DNA of 64,000 bases from Lachancea dasiensis (lineage: Eukaryota; Ascomycota; Saccharomycetes; Saccharomycetales; Saccharomycetaceae). A model generated the notes under the pieces. It was not told the DNA's origin and did not search any database. It saw nothing but the letters and a program-made list of their open reading frames with translations. The position numbers were made by a program, and so were the translations under genes. Within the stretch, counting starts at the first letter, position 1. Every line of letters starts with the position of its first letter. Below are positions 8,855-19,368 of the stretch, one piece after another. The stretch spans positions 317,488 through 381,487 of the forward strand of contig LT598456.1 of the NCBI GenBank assembly GCA_900074725.1, written 5' to 3'.

Positions 8855-10507
8855 ATGACACAAGAATCTACGAAATTTAAGAAATACGCTTGGAAGCAAG
8901 TGTTCACGATTTTGTGTATCGGAGGAATTATTCTTGAAGCATTTTTCCTTCCTAAGATATTTGAGATCTTGCGGCAAAAGGGCTTAGCGGGAAGATATAA
9001 CTCGATTTTGCGCAGTAGGCTTATGTTGAGCACCTCCCGAGATACCAATCACAGCCTAGAAATCCGTGACGATGGGTTTATGTCAGCGGTGTACTACGCA
9101 AATTGGTCACCCTACAGTTCTAGGACTCACTTCCCACATGACATCGATTACCGTCAAATATCGCATGTGTATTATGCGTTTTTTGTAGTGGACCCGAAAT
9201 CTGGCGAGTGTTACTCTAGCGACCCATGGGCAGATTCGCAAATGGATGTTTACAAGCAAATGACTTTTAGTTCCAAAGAATTACGGTTTCCACAAGAAAA
9301 AGACCCCAAAATCACTGCTCAGAATTCAAGTGCACAAGCACAATTACCAATGGGGTGTCTTGGGGAGTTGTTTTATTTAAAGTACACAGACTTCATGATA
9401 TCTAAAGGTGGGCCACCCAAAGTGAATAATTTCAAGACTGTGATGTCTGTCGGCGGGTGGTCTAATAGAGACGCCTTCAAAAGTTTGGTTGACGATAAAC
9501 ATAAACTTGAAAAGTTTGTCACATCCTGTGTCGACAACATGTTCAAGTATGGGTTTGACGGTATTGATATCGACTGGGAATTTCCTAAAAATGATTCCAA
9601 AGAGCCACAAGTATACCTAGAGATGATGAGGTTGTTGCGTGGTAAACTCGATGAGCTTGAGAAATCCATATTTGGACCTTCACAAAAGCATTCCGATCAT
9701 TTCATCCTGACAACTGCAATACCTGCAGATCCCTTGAATCTCGAGCACCTGCCGCTTGGCCATGTCAACCAATTCGTGGATTACTTCAACTTGATGGCCT
9801 ACGATTTTAGCGGGAGCTGGTCCGAGCGTACGGCTTATCACAGTAACTTATTCGATGCTGCGCACGAGCACAAGAGGGATGGAGTGGACCACAGCCATAA
9901 TCTGAATGCGGACAATGCAGTAAAGATGTTGATCAACAAATTCCAAATAACTTCAAAAAAAGTTGTGCTGGGTATGCCGGCTTATGGCCGCGGTTTCAGG
10001 AAAATTCGTCTTGCTGAAAAAGAAGCTTATAACGGATTTGGGAATGGTGCTATGGTAATTAATCGCCAGTACAGCGGGATAAAGGGTTCAAATAATGGTG
10101 AAAAGGGAATTTCATCATACACAATGCTTCCCCCCGTTGGATACATGGAGTTTTTTGATTCCACTGCAGTATCGGCTTTTTGTATTAAACCAGTGCCCTT
10201 TGGCCGAAAGACTAGCGTTTTTGTCTACGATAATCCAGATTCTATGACGAGAAAAGCGCAGTACGTTTTGAAAAATGAATTAGCTGGGGGGTTTTGGTGG
10301 GAATCATCGGGCGAACCTTACAATAATCCACGCCGATCTCTAACAAGAACTTTTACTCAAGAGGTGGGGGTTCTCAATAAACAGGACCCCACGATCTACT
10401 CTAGCCCGCGAGTAGCTCAATACTATCTGGCCCGGTATCCGCATGGGTTCTTATCCTGCATACTTTCCAGTGAAACAAGGTCACTTCAACACCCAGAGGC
10501 TAACTGA
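8855..10507 (+). CDS. CTS2: Cts2-like chitinase, glycoside hydrolase family 18
   Basis: A 550-residue GH18 protein. The catalytic DxxDxDxE motif appears as DGIDIDWEFP near residues 235-244, with the acid/base glutamate in place. The upstream beta strand (TVMSVGGWSNR) and the later MAYDFSGSW and GGFWWESSGE are also family marks. Residues about 12-32 form one hydrophobic segment near the N terminus, suggesting a signal anchor rather than a cleaved signal. No chitin-binding domain follows the catalytic domain. The S. cerevisiae counterpart, YDR371W, is implicated in spore-wall chitin processing. Position beside DXO1/LEO1 and VPS74 agrees with that synteny. Confidence 0.93.
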   Translation: MTQESTKFKKYAWKQVFTILCIGGIILEAFFLPKIFEILRQKGLAGRYNSILRSRLMLSTSRDTNHSLEIRDDGFMSAVYYANWSPYSSRTHFPHDIDYRQISHVYYAFFVVDPKSGECYSSDPWADSQMDVYKQMTFSSKELRFPQEKDPKITAQNSSAQAQLPMGCLGELFYLKYTDFMISKGGPPKVNNFKTVMSVGGWSNRDAFKSLVDDKHKLEKFVTSCVDNMFKYGFDGIDIDWEFPKNDSKEPQVYLEMMRLLRGKLDELEKSIFGPSQKHSDHFILTTAIPADPLNLEHLPLGHVNQFVDYFNLMAYDFSGSWSERTAYHSNLFDAAHEHKRDGVDHSHNLNADNAVKMLINKFQITSKKVVLGMPAYGRGFRKIRLAEKEAYNGFGNGAMVINRQYSGIKGSNNGEKGISSYTMLPPVGYMEFFDSTAVSAFCIKPVPFGRKTSVFVYDNPDSMTRKAQYVLKNELAGGFWWESSGEPYNNPRRSLTRTFTQEVGVLNKQDPTIYSSPRVAQYYLARYPHGFLSCILSSETRSLQHPEAN

Positions 10508-10598
10508 AAAGCATTTAATAACATATGTTATGCCTTATTTAAACCCGATATAGGAATTCAATTCTGAGCTGCATTTAGAACGAGCAATTAAGCCAAAT

Positions 10599-11609
10599 TC
10601 ACAGTAGCGTGTCCATTCGCGAAAAGACTTCAAATACCCCAGCAACAACCTCCAACTGCAAATCCGCGTTCGGATTTGAGGCTATTTCTTCTTGAGCCTC
10701 GTTGTTTAGGTTTACAGAGATTCCAGTCTCTGTTGGCTTGTCCAGTGAGAAGGGATACTGAGAGAACTGGGCCAAGATCTCATCCGCACGACCAAAAGCA
10801 CGATCTCTCTTTTCATACTCAAGACTAGATAGAACATTCTCTAAAACGTTTGCACCATATGCCCCACAAATCAGAGACAATGTTCTTATTAGCTTGAAAG
10901 ATACAGATTCGGGGAAATAATCGTTATAATTGAGCTGCATGTTTCTAGAGACCAGAACTGAAAGTATTCTGCGCTTGATTGATTCCTTGCAGCTACTGTC
11001 CACCACTGGATGTGTGGGCATATCAAATAAGAAGAAGTTTTTCATTTCAGTTCTCAATACACCTTTGTCAACTAAGCCCTTGGCAAGTCGTTCACGAACT
11101 TGCTTTAGTTGGTAGCTTATTTTCATAAAGTTCCATGTTTCTCCACTGAGCAAATCGATCCAATTGGCTATCGTTAGCGGCTCATCGTTCTTCATCAGGT
11201 TCAGGGCCTCATCTAGAAGCACCTCACCTGTTTTCGTCGCATTACAGACTTCAACGAGTCTCTCTGACACATCAAAACGTTTTCTGGCAGAATCATTAAC
11301 CACTTGAATCTTGCCTCTCAATGCTAGCTCAATCAAAATACACCCACGTAACGCGTATGAGATATTATCGTTCCAAAATGACAGATACCCCTCTTTATCC
11401 TTAAGCCCCATTAATAATACTTCCTCCATGATCGTGAGTTTGGGCACAGAGTTGTTGTTCTTCAAAAGAACTTCCTCCGGATCGTAAGCGACTTTCCTGT
11501 TGCCATTCTCTTCTTCGATGGAATCGGCAGTACTGCTATCATTGTTGTTATGCCCCGCAGAAGCTTCAGATTCTGTTCTATTCACACGACGACGTTGGAG
11601 CCCTGACAT
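10599..11609 (-). CDS. VPS74: Vps74, GOLPH3-family Golgi PI4P effector
   Basis: A 336-residue GPP34 protein that binds PI4P and cytoplasmic tails of glycosyltransferases to retain them in the Golgi via coatomer. After a disordered N-terminal 60 residues with a basic RRR cluster, the fold begins with [21 protein letters not shown] and [18 protein letters not shown], both hallmark blocks. Length is close to S. cerevisiae Vps74 (345). The start is the ATG at 11609. The gene ends 91 bp from the end of the convergent chitinase gene, as expected from YDR371W-YDR372C. Confidence 0.96.
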   Translation of the reverse strand: MSGLQRRRVNRTESEASAGHNNNDSSTADSIEEENGNRKVAYDPEEVLLKNNNSVPKLTIMEEVLLMGLKDKEGYLSFWNDNISYALRGCILIELALRGKIQVVNDSARKRFDVSERLVEVCNATKTGEVLLDEALNLMKNDEPLTIANWIDLLSGETWNFMKISYQLKQVRERLAKGLVDKGVLRTEMKNFFLFDMPTHPVVDSSCKESIKRRILSVLVSRNMQLNYNDYFPESVSFKLIRTLSLICGAYGANVLENVLSSLEYEKRDRAFGRADEILAQFSQYPFSLDKPTETGISVNLNNEAQEEIASNPNADLQLEVVAGVFEVFSRMDTLL

Positions 11610-11960
11610 TATGAATGTAAAGAATACGCTGGCACCGTAAGATGATAATTAACCTACTATCCGAGAAATTGGTGGGAGGGAAAGCTCGAATGAAGTTAGG
11701 TTGAAAAGAAAATTATCTTGTAAAAGCAGATGATTTTCTATTTGCGGCTTGTTTAATACCACCCTCAATGGCTCAATGCAATGCCTGTTAGGTGTGCAGT
11801 GAGGATATAATAGCTAACCTTTAGTGTCGACGAGAACTAACTAATTGTTATTATTGAGCTATAGGAAATCAAAAAAATGCGTATTTAGTGATTATAAATA
11901 GGTGTCCGGGATTCTGAATCTAATCGCATTGTTCTTAGGTTCACTAAGCTTTGATTAGTC
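11610..11960. other. Intergenic region between UBP2 and VPS74
   Basis: About 350 bp containing the upstream region of VPS74 and the 3' flank of UBP2. It is AT-rich and I see no gene, RNA or repeat in it. Confidence 0.5.
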
Positions 11961-14900
11961 CTAGCCCAGCACCGACCTTTTCAAGGGCTCAATTGTACCT
12001 TCTTGTTCTTGGCTAATGTACACGAGGAAATAGGGCGTTGCTGTGTTTCCTGGTTCAAAATTAAAAACCTCACTTTCAGGTGCCTCCGTCACAGTTTCAT
12101 CGTTGTACTTACGCCAAATTCCATGGCGAGAAAAGTCCTTGATATAGACCCAGTAGTGACCGTAACTGGCCTCCCCACGATGTATGAAAACAGCGAATAA
12201 AGAATATCCATGTCTTTGGAAATTGTTAAAATGTGTGTTGAGATTATTGTTTAAGATGGTCAATCTCTGGTAAATATCCGCAAGCTCGTTATCAATCTTC
12301 AGGATGAGAGAGTCAATAGTACTTAGGGTTTGCTCTCGATTCGGAACATCAATGCCATGCTGATTCAAAACATCAGCTTGCAAGAAATTTTTGGTTTCAA
12401 GCAACGCTGATTTGTAGCTAAGCCCACTACCATTTCTTTCTAGAAGTTCGTGTTGCCTTGCCATCAGGGTAGCTCTTTCCGCCTTCATGACAGCCGCCTC
12501 GTTTTTTTTCTTGATCAATACTGGGTCTTTAGTGTTCATGTATCTATCCATGTATATCACGTTTTTGAACGGCAAAGGCTCAATCGATTTAAAGGGCATG
12601 AACTTTTCGCGATCGTAGTAAACCCTCTGAATTTGAAGTTGCAAGACTTTTGGAAGATCGGTAACAGTGACGCTTCTCTTTACATCACCGTCGTCAAGTT
12701 GCAAAACATCGTCTTTGAAATATTGGTCTAGGGCATCGTAAACGTCCCTGGGTTGATCTACTACATTTATCAAGAGAGACAAAAATCTCTCGACTTTCGT
12801 TCTAACCTTGCTTGAATCGTTCAATGGCACCAAATTTTGCTGTAGTTGGCCGTAAAATAATTGTTTGATTAAATCATGCTGTTCCCCATCGTCGTCCAAC
12901 TTAATGGGCATGGAGGCACTCTCCAATTGAAATAAAACATTTCCAATGCACTCTGTCACATCTTGTTGTCTGCCCATTTCTAGTGCATTTTCGAGTTGAT
13001 CAGCACTTATATTAGCGACCCTGGTCGAGGATACTATGGGCTCAACCACTCCAACCTTATCTACAAGAGCGTTGGTCTTCGCTTTTTCTTCCTCTTCACT
13101 TTCAGCAGTGTAAGTCCTGCACATATTCACATCTTCGTTGCTATCGTTCGTTAGGTCAATCACGGAAACCTTTTCGTTGGGTAGAGCTTTGACAGGTGGA
13201 GTTTCCTCAAAATCCACTTCAATATTGCTAGGAGCAAAAGCCAGATATGCTAATTCCCTGGTGGGAGTTACATATCTGTTGTTGGTCTCTATCATGCTTG
13301 TGAACAAGTCGCGTAATTGATAAATAAACTGCACTGATCGTTCAACTTCGGGGCCAGATACTTCCCTTCCGCCAATGCGTCTTTTGTCTCCATAGTTCCC
13401 AAGTGAGTCCTGAAAATCATTTAGTGTACTTTGATATGATATTATTGCCTCGCGTAAAGGAGAAATGCAAAAGTAGTATTGTAAAAGAGAGTTGAGATAG
13501 CAAGTGTTGCCAATATTATTGAGACCAGCGGGCCAATTAACAGCTGGAAGACAACCCACGTCGATGGAACCTGTTTCTAAATATCGCGTTATGAAGAGTG
13601 AATTTCGCTCCGTACCAATCTTTCTCAATGCAAACATAATTTTCAAAAACTGGTCAGGAGAGACTACAGTCTCTTGAAACCATCTTCTTTGGAAAACTTC
13701 TAATACAGTTTCATCAGAAGCATTTTCGTTTAGTTGTAACAAGTTTAGAGCATTTGAATAGGTTATCAAACCGGCAGAGTAGTAATCTTGAAATCTGGGA
13801 CATTGCTCCAAAAGTAGCTTAAACAAAGGCATACTCTTTCTATGAACGGCCAGGGTGTAAACTGCCCTGTCGCAGTCAATTTTGAGACCCGGCGAGTCTG
13901 ATACCTTGATAGTGTAGGCAGTTTGAATCACGTCGATATCCACCGATTCATCAACTTCAAGCAACCGGTAAGCTTGGTAGGCATTGTCGTAAGGTTCGTA
14001 AGCAACATAAAATTGAAGCGCGTCGCTACCTTTGGCCTTAGCTAATAAACGCAAGGCATTTTTTAAATTGGCATGTTTTTCAGTGCTTGCCTGATGCGTT
14101 TCCCTCCTGTAAACATCTAGCAACAGTTCGTCACTTATTGTTGAGATATCAGCATCGATCGGATTGATTCCGAACAACAATAGGGTGGAATCCAGATCCT
14201 CTTTACCAATGACATCTTGCTTGCGAGCATAGCTGATAAGGTAATAATCGGACCTGATATTTGCGATGTACGTGAGGCAGTCAAAATATCGACCGGTGTT
14301 GGATGGATCCAATTGAATTTGGCGTTCATAGTTTTTTATAATGTCCTTATCCGAGTAGAAATGATATGCAGAAAGATTGATGAAATGATAATTTGCGTCA
14401 ATATCACTATTGCCACGATCTGCTATGCCTCTAGTTTCACCTAGTACATGGTAGAAAAAAGATGGTGAGTAACTGACTTGGTACAGTTGGAAAGTGCGGA
14501 CTTTGGATTCCTTTGAAAGATGCTCTTTGGAATTGATGCTACAAGAAATTTTCCCCAACAAGACCAACTCAAGACATTTCCTAGTGTAAGACTCTCGAAG
14601 TTTTCTGACCGATAAGTCATTGACATAATTGGTCAGGTCGGGTGGTTGAAATTCTAGAGAAGCATGACCATTATCACCACTATGACAATCATCGTCTTGT
14701 GCTCGGCATAATTGAAAATTAAATTTGTCAGTCAGCCAACTAGAATCCAACTGAGAGTTTAGAAATTTGTTATCAGCAGAGATAGTCTTCAAAACATCTT
14801 GAGAGCCATGCCTATTCAGTGGACCCTTGAATATCTTCAAAAGAGTACTCAGACATTCAGCTTGTGATGGTATGGCTGTGGAATCCAGATCTGGAAATTT

Positions 14901-15662
14901 CTCACATGCTGCACTAAACCTTTGGCGAATATTTTCCGGGTTAAAGCACTCTAAATCGGCTTTTGAGAGCTCTGGTCTGAAGATTTCGATGCAAACGAGT
15001 TTATTTGTATCATTGGAAACATAAATTGCGGAATCAACCAATTGTGGATCGTCAGGATCCGCAAGTAACAGATCCAACTTGTCCGCAGGGTGCAACTCAG
15101 AGAGTAGATGATAATGCCTGACGCCCGTTTGTCTGCGCAGTCGTTCCAAATGCGTGCGTGTTTTGATGGTGAGTTTGAGATGATAAATGGGTACGTGAGC
15201 CAATTCGTCCTCGGAGCTGGGCATGAATGAATGATCGATTAAAACACCCATGAAGACAGTGATACGATTCAGCCCTGGACATGTTTTGGACTCGTACTCA
15301 TAGCGACTTTTGAGGGCTACTTGGTCGAGCAGATAGCCTATGGTGAAGGCACTGTGGACATTTGTTCGCGAATAATCCAGCATCGGCCGTCTAAGTATGC
15401 CGTCGCGAAGCCCTGAAGAGACCACCTGGGGATCTTCAGACCTTCGATAGCTCATTTCTAGTTTTATATCGTCCAGCAATCGTTCTGCAGTTTTGAAAGG
15501 AAACATTGTACTTGCGTTGGGATACAAAAGTGTCTTACCGTCATCACTGTCTGAATTGGCAGGTGATGAAAGCTCTACATCTGGTTCCACGACTAGCGGC
15601 AGTATGCTACTGTCTCCGGACTGAAACTCAGATGTTGGGGAGTCCCGGAGATCTCTAAACAT
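11961..15662 (-). CDS. UBP2: Ubp2 ubiquitin-specific protease
   Basis: A 1233-residue deubiquitinase which, in S. cerevisiae, partners Rup1 and antagonises Rsp5, favouring Lys63-linked chains. The catalytic cysteine box is GLNNIGNTCYLNSLLQYYF near residue 715, and the histidine box GHYWVYIKD lies near residue 1170, with the Asn/Asp box shortly after. The long N-terminal half is Ubp2-specific and carries repeated tandem segments used for chain binding. An acidic, serine-rich insert separates the two catalytic halves, as in the yeast protein. The start is the ATG at 15662; one more GTG codon is open upstream. The gene corresponds to YOR124C of the chromosome XV series. Confidence 0.95.
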   Translation of the reverse strand: MFRDLRDSPTSEFQSGDSSILPLVVEPDVELSSPANSDSDDGKTLLYPNASTMFPFKTAERLLDDIKLEMSYRRSEDPQVVSSGLRDGILRRPMLDYSRTNVHSAFTIGYLLDQVALKSRYEYESKTCPGLNRITVFMGVLIDHSFMPSSEDELAHVPIYHLKLTIKTRTHLERLRRQTGVRHYHLLSELHPADKLDLLLADPDDPQLVDSAIYVSNDTNKLVCIEIFRPELSKADLECFNPENIRQRFSAACEKFPDLDSTAIPSQAECLSTLLKIFKGPLNRHGSQDVLKTISADNKFLNSQLDSSWLTDKFNFQLCRAQDDDCHSGDNGHASLEFQPPDLTNYVNDLSVRKLRESYTRKCLELVLLGKISCSINSKEHLSKESKVRTFQLYQVSYSPSFFYHVLGETRGIADRGNSDIDANYHFINLSAYHFYSDKDIIKNYERQIQLDPSNTGRYFDCLTYIANIRSDYYLISYARKQDVIGKEDLDSTLLLFGINPIDADISTISDELLLDVYRRETHQASTEKHANLKNALRLLAKAKGSDALQFYVAYEPYDNAYQAYRLLEVDESVDIDVIQTAYTIKVSDSPGLKIDCDRAVYTLAVHRKSMPLFKLLLEQCPRFQDYYSAGLITYSNALNLLQLNENASDETVLEVFQRRWFQETVVSPDQFLKIMFALRKIGTERNSLFITRYLETGSIDVGCLPAVNWPAGLNNIGNTCYLNSLLQYYFCISPLREAIISYQSTLNDFQDSLGNYGDKRRIGGREVSGPEVERSVQFIYQLRDLFTSMIETNNRYVTPTRELAYLAFAPSNIEVDFEETPPVKALPNEKVSVIDLTNDSNEDVNMCRTYTAESEEEEKAKTNALVDKVGVVEPIVSSTRVANISADQLENALEMGRQQDVTECIGNVLFQLESASMPIKLDDDGEQHDLIKQLFYGQLQQNLVPLNDSSKVRTKVERFLSLLINVVDQPRDVYDALDQYFKDDVLQLDDGDVKRSVTVTDLPKVLQLQIQRVYYDREKFMPFKSIEPLPFKNVIYMDRYMNTKDPVLIKKKNEAAVMKAERATLMARQHELLERNGSGLSYKSALLETKNFLQADVLNQHGIDVPNREQTLSTIDSLILKIDNELADIYQRLTILNNNLNTHFNNFQRHGYSLFAVFIHRGEASYGHYWVYIKDFSRHGIWRKYNDETVTEAPESEVFNFEPGNTATPYFLVYISQEQEGTIEPLKRSVLG

Positions 15663-15879
15663 CACGCACAGTGTTTGCTGATACGGATTGGTTAGTTAGG
15701 GTTCTTTAAGATCTGGGATGTATATTGCACCAAGTTGTGGAATCCTTGCGAACGACATGCCAGTTACGTAGTCAGTGATACAGCCCAACACACTGGTTAG
15801 GTGCTTTATTCAAGCAGCATAGTTTTCGACCCAGAAGTTGTATGGAGTCTTCAAGACTTGACGAGGACTCTCATCATGC

Positions 15880-16131
15880 CTATTCTTCTGGTGAGTTTCC
15901 TTTGTGGTCTTGAGCATGGCAACTTTGAAATATATTTTCCATGAGCCTCGATCTCAGAATCTTGGTTAACATGAGCGAGATCTCACCCAAAACAATGAAG
16001 AGCTTTTGAGCAGCGTCAGAGGAGAGGCGGTTTATGTTCCGTTTATCTTCAAGCATGGAAAAATATTGAGGCGAATCTGATTCATCAGTAGAAAGCTTAC
16101 TAAATTTGTCTTGTAAGTCGGACATGGTCAT
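15880..16131 (-). CDS. Small unassigned protein, possible histone-fold subunit
   Basis: An 83-codon frame starting at ATG 16131 (or 16125). A disordered acidic start is followed by one long predicted amphipathic helix whose beginning, INRLSSDAAQKLF, resembles the loop and long alpha-2 helix of histone-fold proteins of the CENP-W/CENP-X type. The last 15 residues do not obviously supply the third helix, so the 3' end may be incomplete. A CACCAG acceptor-like sequence near 15890 followed by another open frame leaves room for a final exon. S. cerevisiae has a small CENP-W protein, WIP1, between PHO92 and BCS1 a few genes away, but I cannot confirm orthology. No symbol is given. Confidence 0.5.
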   Translation of the reverse strand: MTMSDLQDKFSKLSTDESDSPQYFSMLEDKRNINRLSSDAAQKLFIVLGEISLMLTKILRSRLMENIFQSCHAQDHKGNSPEE

Positions 16132-17054
16132 TGTAAGATGAGTAACTTGGATCTAGGGAATTCTATTTATCTCTCCGTGATTATTTTAGGCATTAGAGTT
16201 GGTTCAGTTACCTGAACAAAAGCCTGGTATTTATACAATTCTCACTCGGTGACTCTGGTCAACATATTTATTAATCACCAGTTCTAGATCATTCTATTAC
16301 CCAAGGATTACGGCTTCAATGCCGTACACTACCGATAACTTATCAATGGCCAATCCCATTGGACAATAGTCGTTCTCTTCGGTTTGTCTTAGCTTGTAGC
16401 TCTATTTGTATGGCCTCGGTTGTGTACTATCATTCCGTACCACTGTGTCACATATTTACTGACGCTGATTATGCGATTAGACGCACATCACCATCAGTTT
16501 ATTCACATCATTCCCAACAAAAAACAAAGGCAGTGATATGTGGCACCTACCAACGTTCTCACCTGGGTTCTGAATTTCACCTGTGAAACCCAGTGGATTG
16601 CTGTAATGGCTCAGAAAAAAGGTCTATCATGTTCAGTATAGCTTCTCCGTACGCCACTGCTGCTCAATCAAAGACCGAAGATGGGCAACTTATCACTCTG
16701 TACAATACCGTCACTTATGAACTGATCATGGTTTAAATGCGCAGTTTCCGAAAGAAAGACGCTATTTGAAAGCGAAACTTTTTCTAGAGCTAGCATCTAC
16801 TTGCATTCAACATCCACTAGACCCTCGCTATTGCTCTAATGACTTACTATTCGCACTAGTATTTCCCATACCAAATGTGGTAGCGACATGTGATCAGGGC
16901 TTGGTCATAATCTATATGCCAGAGTATGGAAAGATAATCCACATAAGATTACAGAGGGCATCGACTACCAACTTAATTAAAGATCATTCCTGAGCTTGTT
17001 CGCTGTTGTGGCATAACGTACATTCTGTGTGTCATTGGTTCTGTCTTGTGAGCA
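16132..17054. other. Intergenic region upstream of FRQ1
   Basis: A 0.9-kb non-coding stretch between two divergent genes. Two 75-codon frames exist but have no recognisable features and look like chance. No tRNA-like B box, repeat or centromere-like CDE element was found. Confidence 0.5.
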
Positions 17055-17627
17055 ATGGGCGCAAAGACCTCCAAGCTATCGAAAGATGACCTTACGAGTC
17101 TAAGGCAGTCAACGTATTTTGACCGTCGTGAAATTCAGCAGTGGCATAAAGGGTTTCTCAGAGACTGTCCCTCCGGATCGCTTACCAAAGAAGAGTTCAC
17201 CAAAATCTACAAGCAGTTTTTTCCGTTTGGCTCCCCAGAGGAATTTGCTAACCACGTCTTCAAGGTATTCGACAAAGACGATAATGGAACTATCGACTTC
17301 AAAGAATTTATCTCTGCCCTTAGCATAACATCCAGGGGCACGTTGGAGGAGAAACTTGTGTGGGCGTTCCAGCTTTACGATCTGGATCACAACGGGTCAA
17401 TTTCCTATGACGAAATGCTCACGATAGTTTCCAGTATTTATAAGATGATCGGATCAGTGGTGAAACTAGAAGACAACGAGGCAACCCCGGAGCTGCGGGT
17501 GAAGAAGATTTTCAAACTTATGGACAAGAATGAGGATGGTGAGATCTCCCTGGAGGAGTTTCGCGAAGCCTCCAAGGTGGACCCTTCGATAGTCAGCGCC
17601 TTGAATCTGTATGATGGGTTAGTGTAG
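17055..17627 (+). CDS. FRQ1: Frequenin / neuronal calcium sensor Frq1
   Basis: A 190-residue EF-hand protein identical in length to S. cerevisiae Frq1, which activates the Golgi phosphatidylinositol 4-kinase Pik1. The N terminus MGAKTSK is a canonical myristoylation signal. A degenerate first EF hand is followed by three canonical loops: [13 protein letters not shown] (around residue 73), [13 protein letters not shown] (around 110) and [13 protein letters not shown] (around 157). It is the YDR373W equivalent in the chromosome IV series. The start is the ATG at 17055, required by the myristoylation glycine. Confidence 0.97.
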   Translation: MGAKTSKLSKDDLTSLRQSTYFDRREIQQWHKGFLRDCPSGSLTKEEFTKIYKQFFPFGSPEEFANHVFKVFDKDDNGTIDFKEFISALSITSRGTLEEKLVWAFQLYDLDHNGSISYDEMLTIVSSIYKMIGSVVKLEDNEATPELRVKKIFKLMDKNEDGEISLEEFREASKVDPSIVSALNLYDGLV

Positions 17628-17768
17628 CGTTCAGGACAAAACTTGATTGACAATCCTTCCTAGCAATTATCTAGCCTATCGAATGTTTTTTTACTTTGTT
17701 GTTACGAAGGCTCTACCATAGCGATGTAAATTTAGTACACATAATAATTGCATATACTTCTGGCCCTT

Positions 17769-18452
17769 TTAGATCCTTTCTGCGGTCCACACGGCTGTCC
17801 TGCAGATAGCCTTTATACCTTCTGTGAGCAAAATATAAGGGACTGCTTTATGAGCGTCATGATCTACAGCAGTGTCCAAGTGTTCAAGTTCCTCGTCTCG
17901 AAATAATTTGATGGTCGAAGTGAGACTTTGAAGTTCCAAACTCTTACCCTCGGCGCCCTGGACGGTCTGCATTTCGTACTGGCTATTAAGACACCTCAAC
18001 TGATCATTATAATGGCCACCGATGACTGTCTCTACTGCTTCGGTACACGCCATCGCGGCCTCCGGCGATATAAGAGCAGTCCCACTACCCATGGCAAAAG
18101 CACCGAATTTCCATAGCGGTGTCAATAAACTAGGCCTCACGCGGCGTTTCAATTGCAGCTCATTGAAAGTGTTATGATGATGTACCTCTTGATCCCACAT
18201 ATGTTGCAATACTGACTTCAAATGTGGAAATCTATTAGCCAGTACGAAAAACTGACCAGCGTAAATGTAATTGGCACCTAGCTCTCCTGCTTGATTAACT
18301 CTAACAACTCGTTCTAGGTACGCCAACTGTGCCTCTGAGAATGGTTTGAACAATTCAGGTTGTTCCGTTGGTGCGTGCTTCTCTACGTTCTTGAGACCCT
18401 TTAGAACAGCAAAAGAGCGGTGTGAATTCCTTGTGATCAACCTGCGATACAT
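17769..18452 (-). CDS. CAT5: Coq7/Cat5, demethoxyubiquinone hydroxylase
   Basis: Di-iron carboxylate enzyme that hydroxylates demethoxyubiquinone, the penultimate step of coenzyme Q synthesis, at the matrix face of the inner mitochondrial membrane. The four-helix core carries the ligand motifs NQAGELGA, DQEVHHHNTF (ExxH) and RDEELEHLD (ExxH), plus ACTEAVETVIGGHY. The N terminus MYRRLITRNSHRSF is basic and serine-rich like a matrix presequence. I start at the ATG at 18452 (227 residues, 233 in S. cerevisiae); the frame extends eleven codons further only to a TTG. It corresponds to YOR125C, next to UBP2 on chromosome XV. Confidence 0.95.
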   Translation of the reverse strand: MYRRLITRNSHRSFAVLKGLKNVEKHAPTEQPELFKPFSEAQLAYLERVVRVNQAGELGANYIYAGQFFVLANRFPHLKSVLQHMWDQEVHHHNTFNELQLKRRVRPSLLTPLWKFGAFAMGSGTALISPEAAMACTEAVETVIGGHYNDQLRCLNSQYEMQTVQGAEGKSLELQSLTSTIKLFRDEELEHLDTAVDHDAHKAVPYILLTEGIKAICRTAVWTAERI

Positions 18453-18570
18453 TGATAACTTGTTTTGTTGTGACGACTTACGCAAATAGATTGGAATGGC
18501 GAGGGATCGGAGCCCAGTACCTTGTTTTTGAATATAGCAAATCTTTTACTTGTCAGCTAATTTCAACATT

Positions 18571-19368
18571 TCAATTACCAACTCCCTTGTATTGGCACAC
18601 AGACGTTAATTTCACAAAATCTTCAAATATCTGGACGATTGGCTGGCCAATTTCCATAGGAACTTCTTGTGTGTCTCTGGAATGTGTGACGGATTTCATT
18701 TCGTTGAGCGAATTTCTCAAATGCCTGACTTTGCTGTTCGGAAGTTCTTGTTGAATGAGCCAGTCCACCGAAAAAACTCGCTTGAACCTCTTTTTCTCCG
18801 TCCAAAGATCTACATCAGACTCTCGTAGATCTCCTACCATCTCTGCGAGCCCGCAGAAGCATCCTGACCCGTTCACCGAAAAGAACAAAAAGATTCTGGC
18901 GCCAATCGGACGAGTGCGAAATGCCTGAGACAGTCGACGGTTACCTAACTCCGTCGACGACCAAACCCCGTTTATCATAGAGATATTAATGTGTTCAGCT
19001 CTGCTGGATTTAATGACAAAGTACCTAGAGCCATCTGCCACTCTTATGTTTTGCGGCCGTGGTACCAATGACACACTGTGGGGCCAAATGACATTTGTGG
19101 CATCCGTCTGATCCGATTCTCTTGAGTTGAGCGGTAGCTCACAGTAGGTGGTGTCAAGATTGTTATGGTTAAACTGTGTATTTGAAGTAGAGCCGCCGCT
19201 TGGTGAGACGTCTGCGTCAGTTTTGCGAATGTCAACTTTGTTACATGAGAAAAAAGTCTCAAGCTCTTTGAGAGAGTCCTCTATGGTTCTGCTTGAGTTG
19301 GCGGCAGCTTTCTCAAAGCCAGAGTGAATGCTTGGTTCTCTAATTTGGCAGCCAAACATATTGAACAT
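18571..19368 (-). CDS. PHO92: Pho92/Mrb1-like YTH-domain m6A reader
   Basis: RNA-binding protein with a C-terminal YTH domain that reads N6-methyladenosine; in S. cerevisiae it acts on PHO4 and meiotic transcripts. The YTH domain spans about the last 150 residues: SRYFVIKSSRAEHI, the cage tryptophan in NGVWSST, and FLFFSVNGSGCFCGLAEM. A further cage aromatic probably lies in the W-rich stretch after it. The frame is open to 19425 but begins there with TTG and has no ATG upstream before a stop, so the ATG at 19368 (MFNMFGCQ) is taken, giving 265 residues against 306 in S. cerevisiae. It lies beside BCS1 as in YDR374C-YDR375C. Confidence 0.9.
   Translation of the reverse strand: MFNMFGCQIREPSIHSGFEKAAANSSRTIEDSLKELETFFSCNKVDIRKTDADVSPSGGSTSNTQFNHNNLDTTYCELPLNSRESDQTDATNVIWPHSVSLVPRPQNIRVADGSRYFVIKSSRAEHINISMINGVWSSTELGNRRLSQAFRTRPIGARIFLFFSVNGSGCFCGLAEMVGDLRESDVDLWTEKKRFKRVFSVDWLIQQELPNSKVRHLRNSLNEMKSVTHSRDTQEVPMEIGQPIVQIFEDFVKLTSVCQYKGVGN

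Noticed and set aside
16359-16993. Two 75-codon plus-strand frames upstream of FRQ1
   Set aside because: Composition unlike protein, no family marks and not in any conserved neighbourhood.
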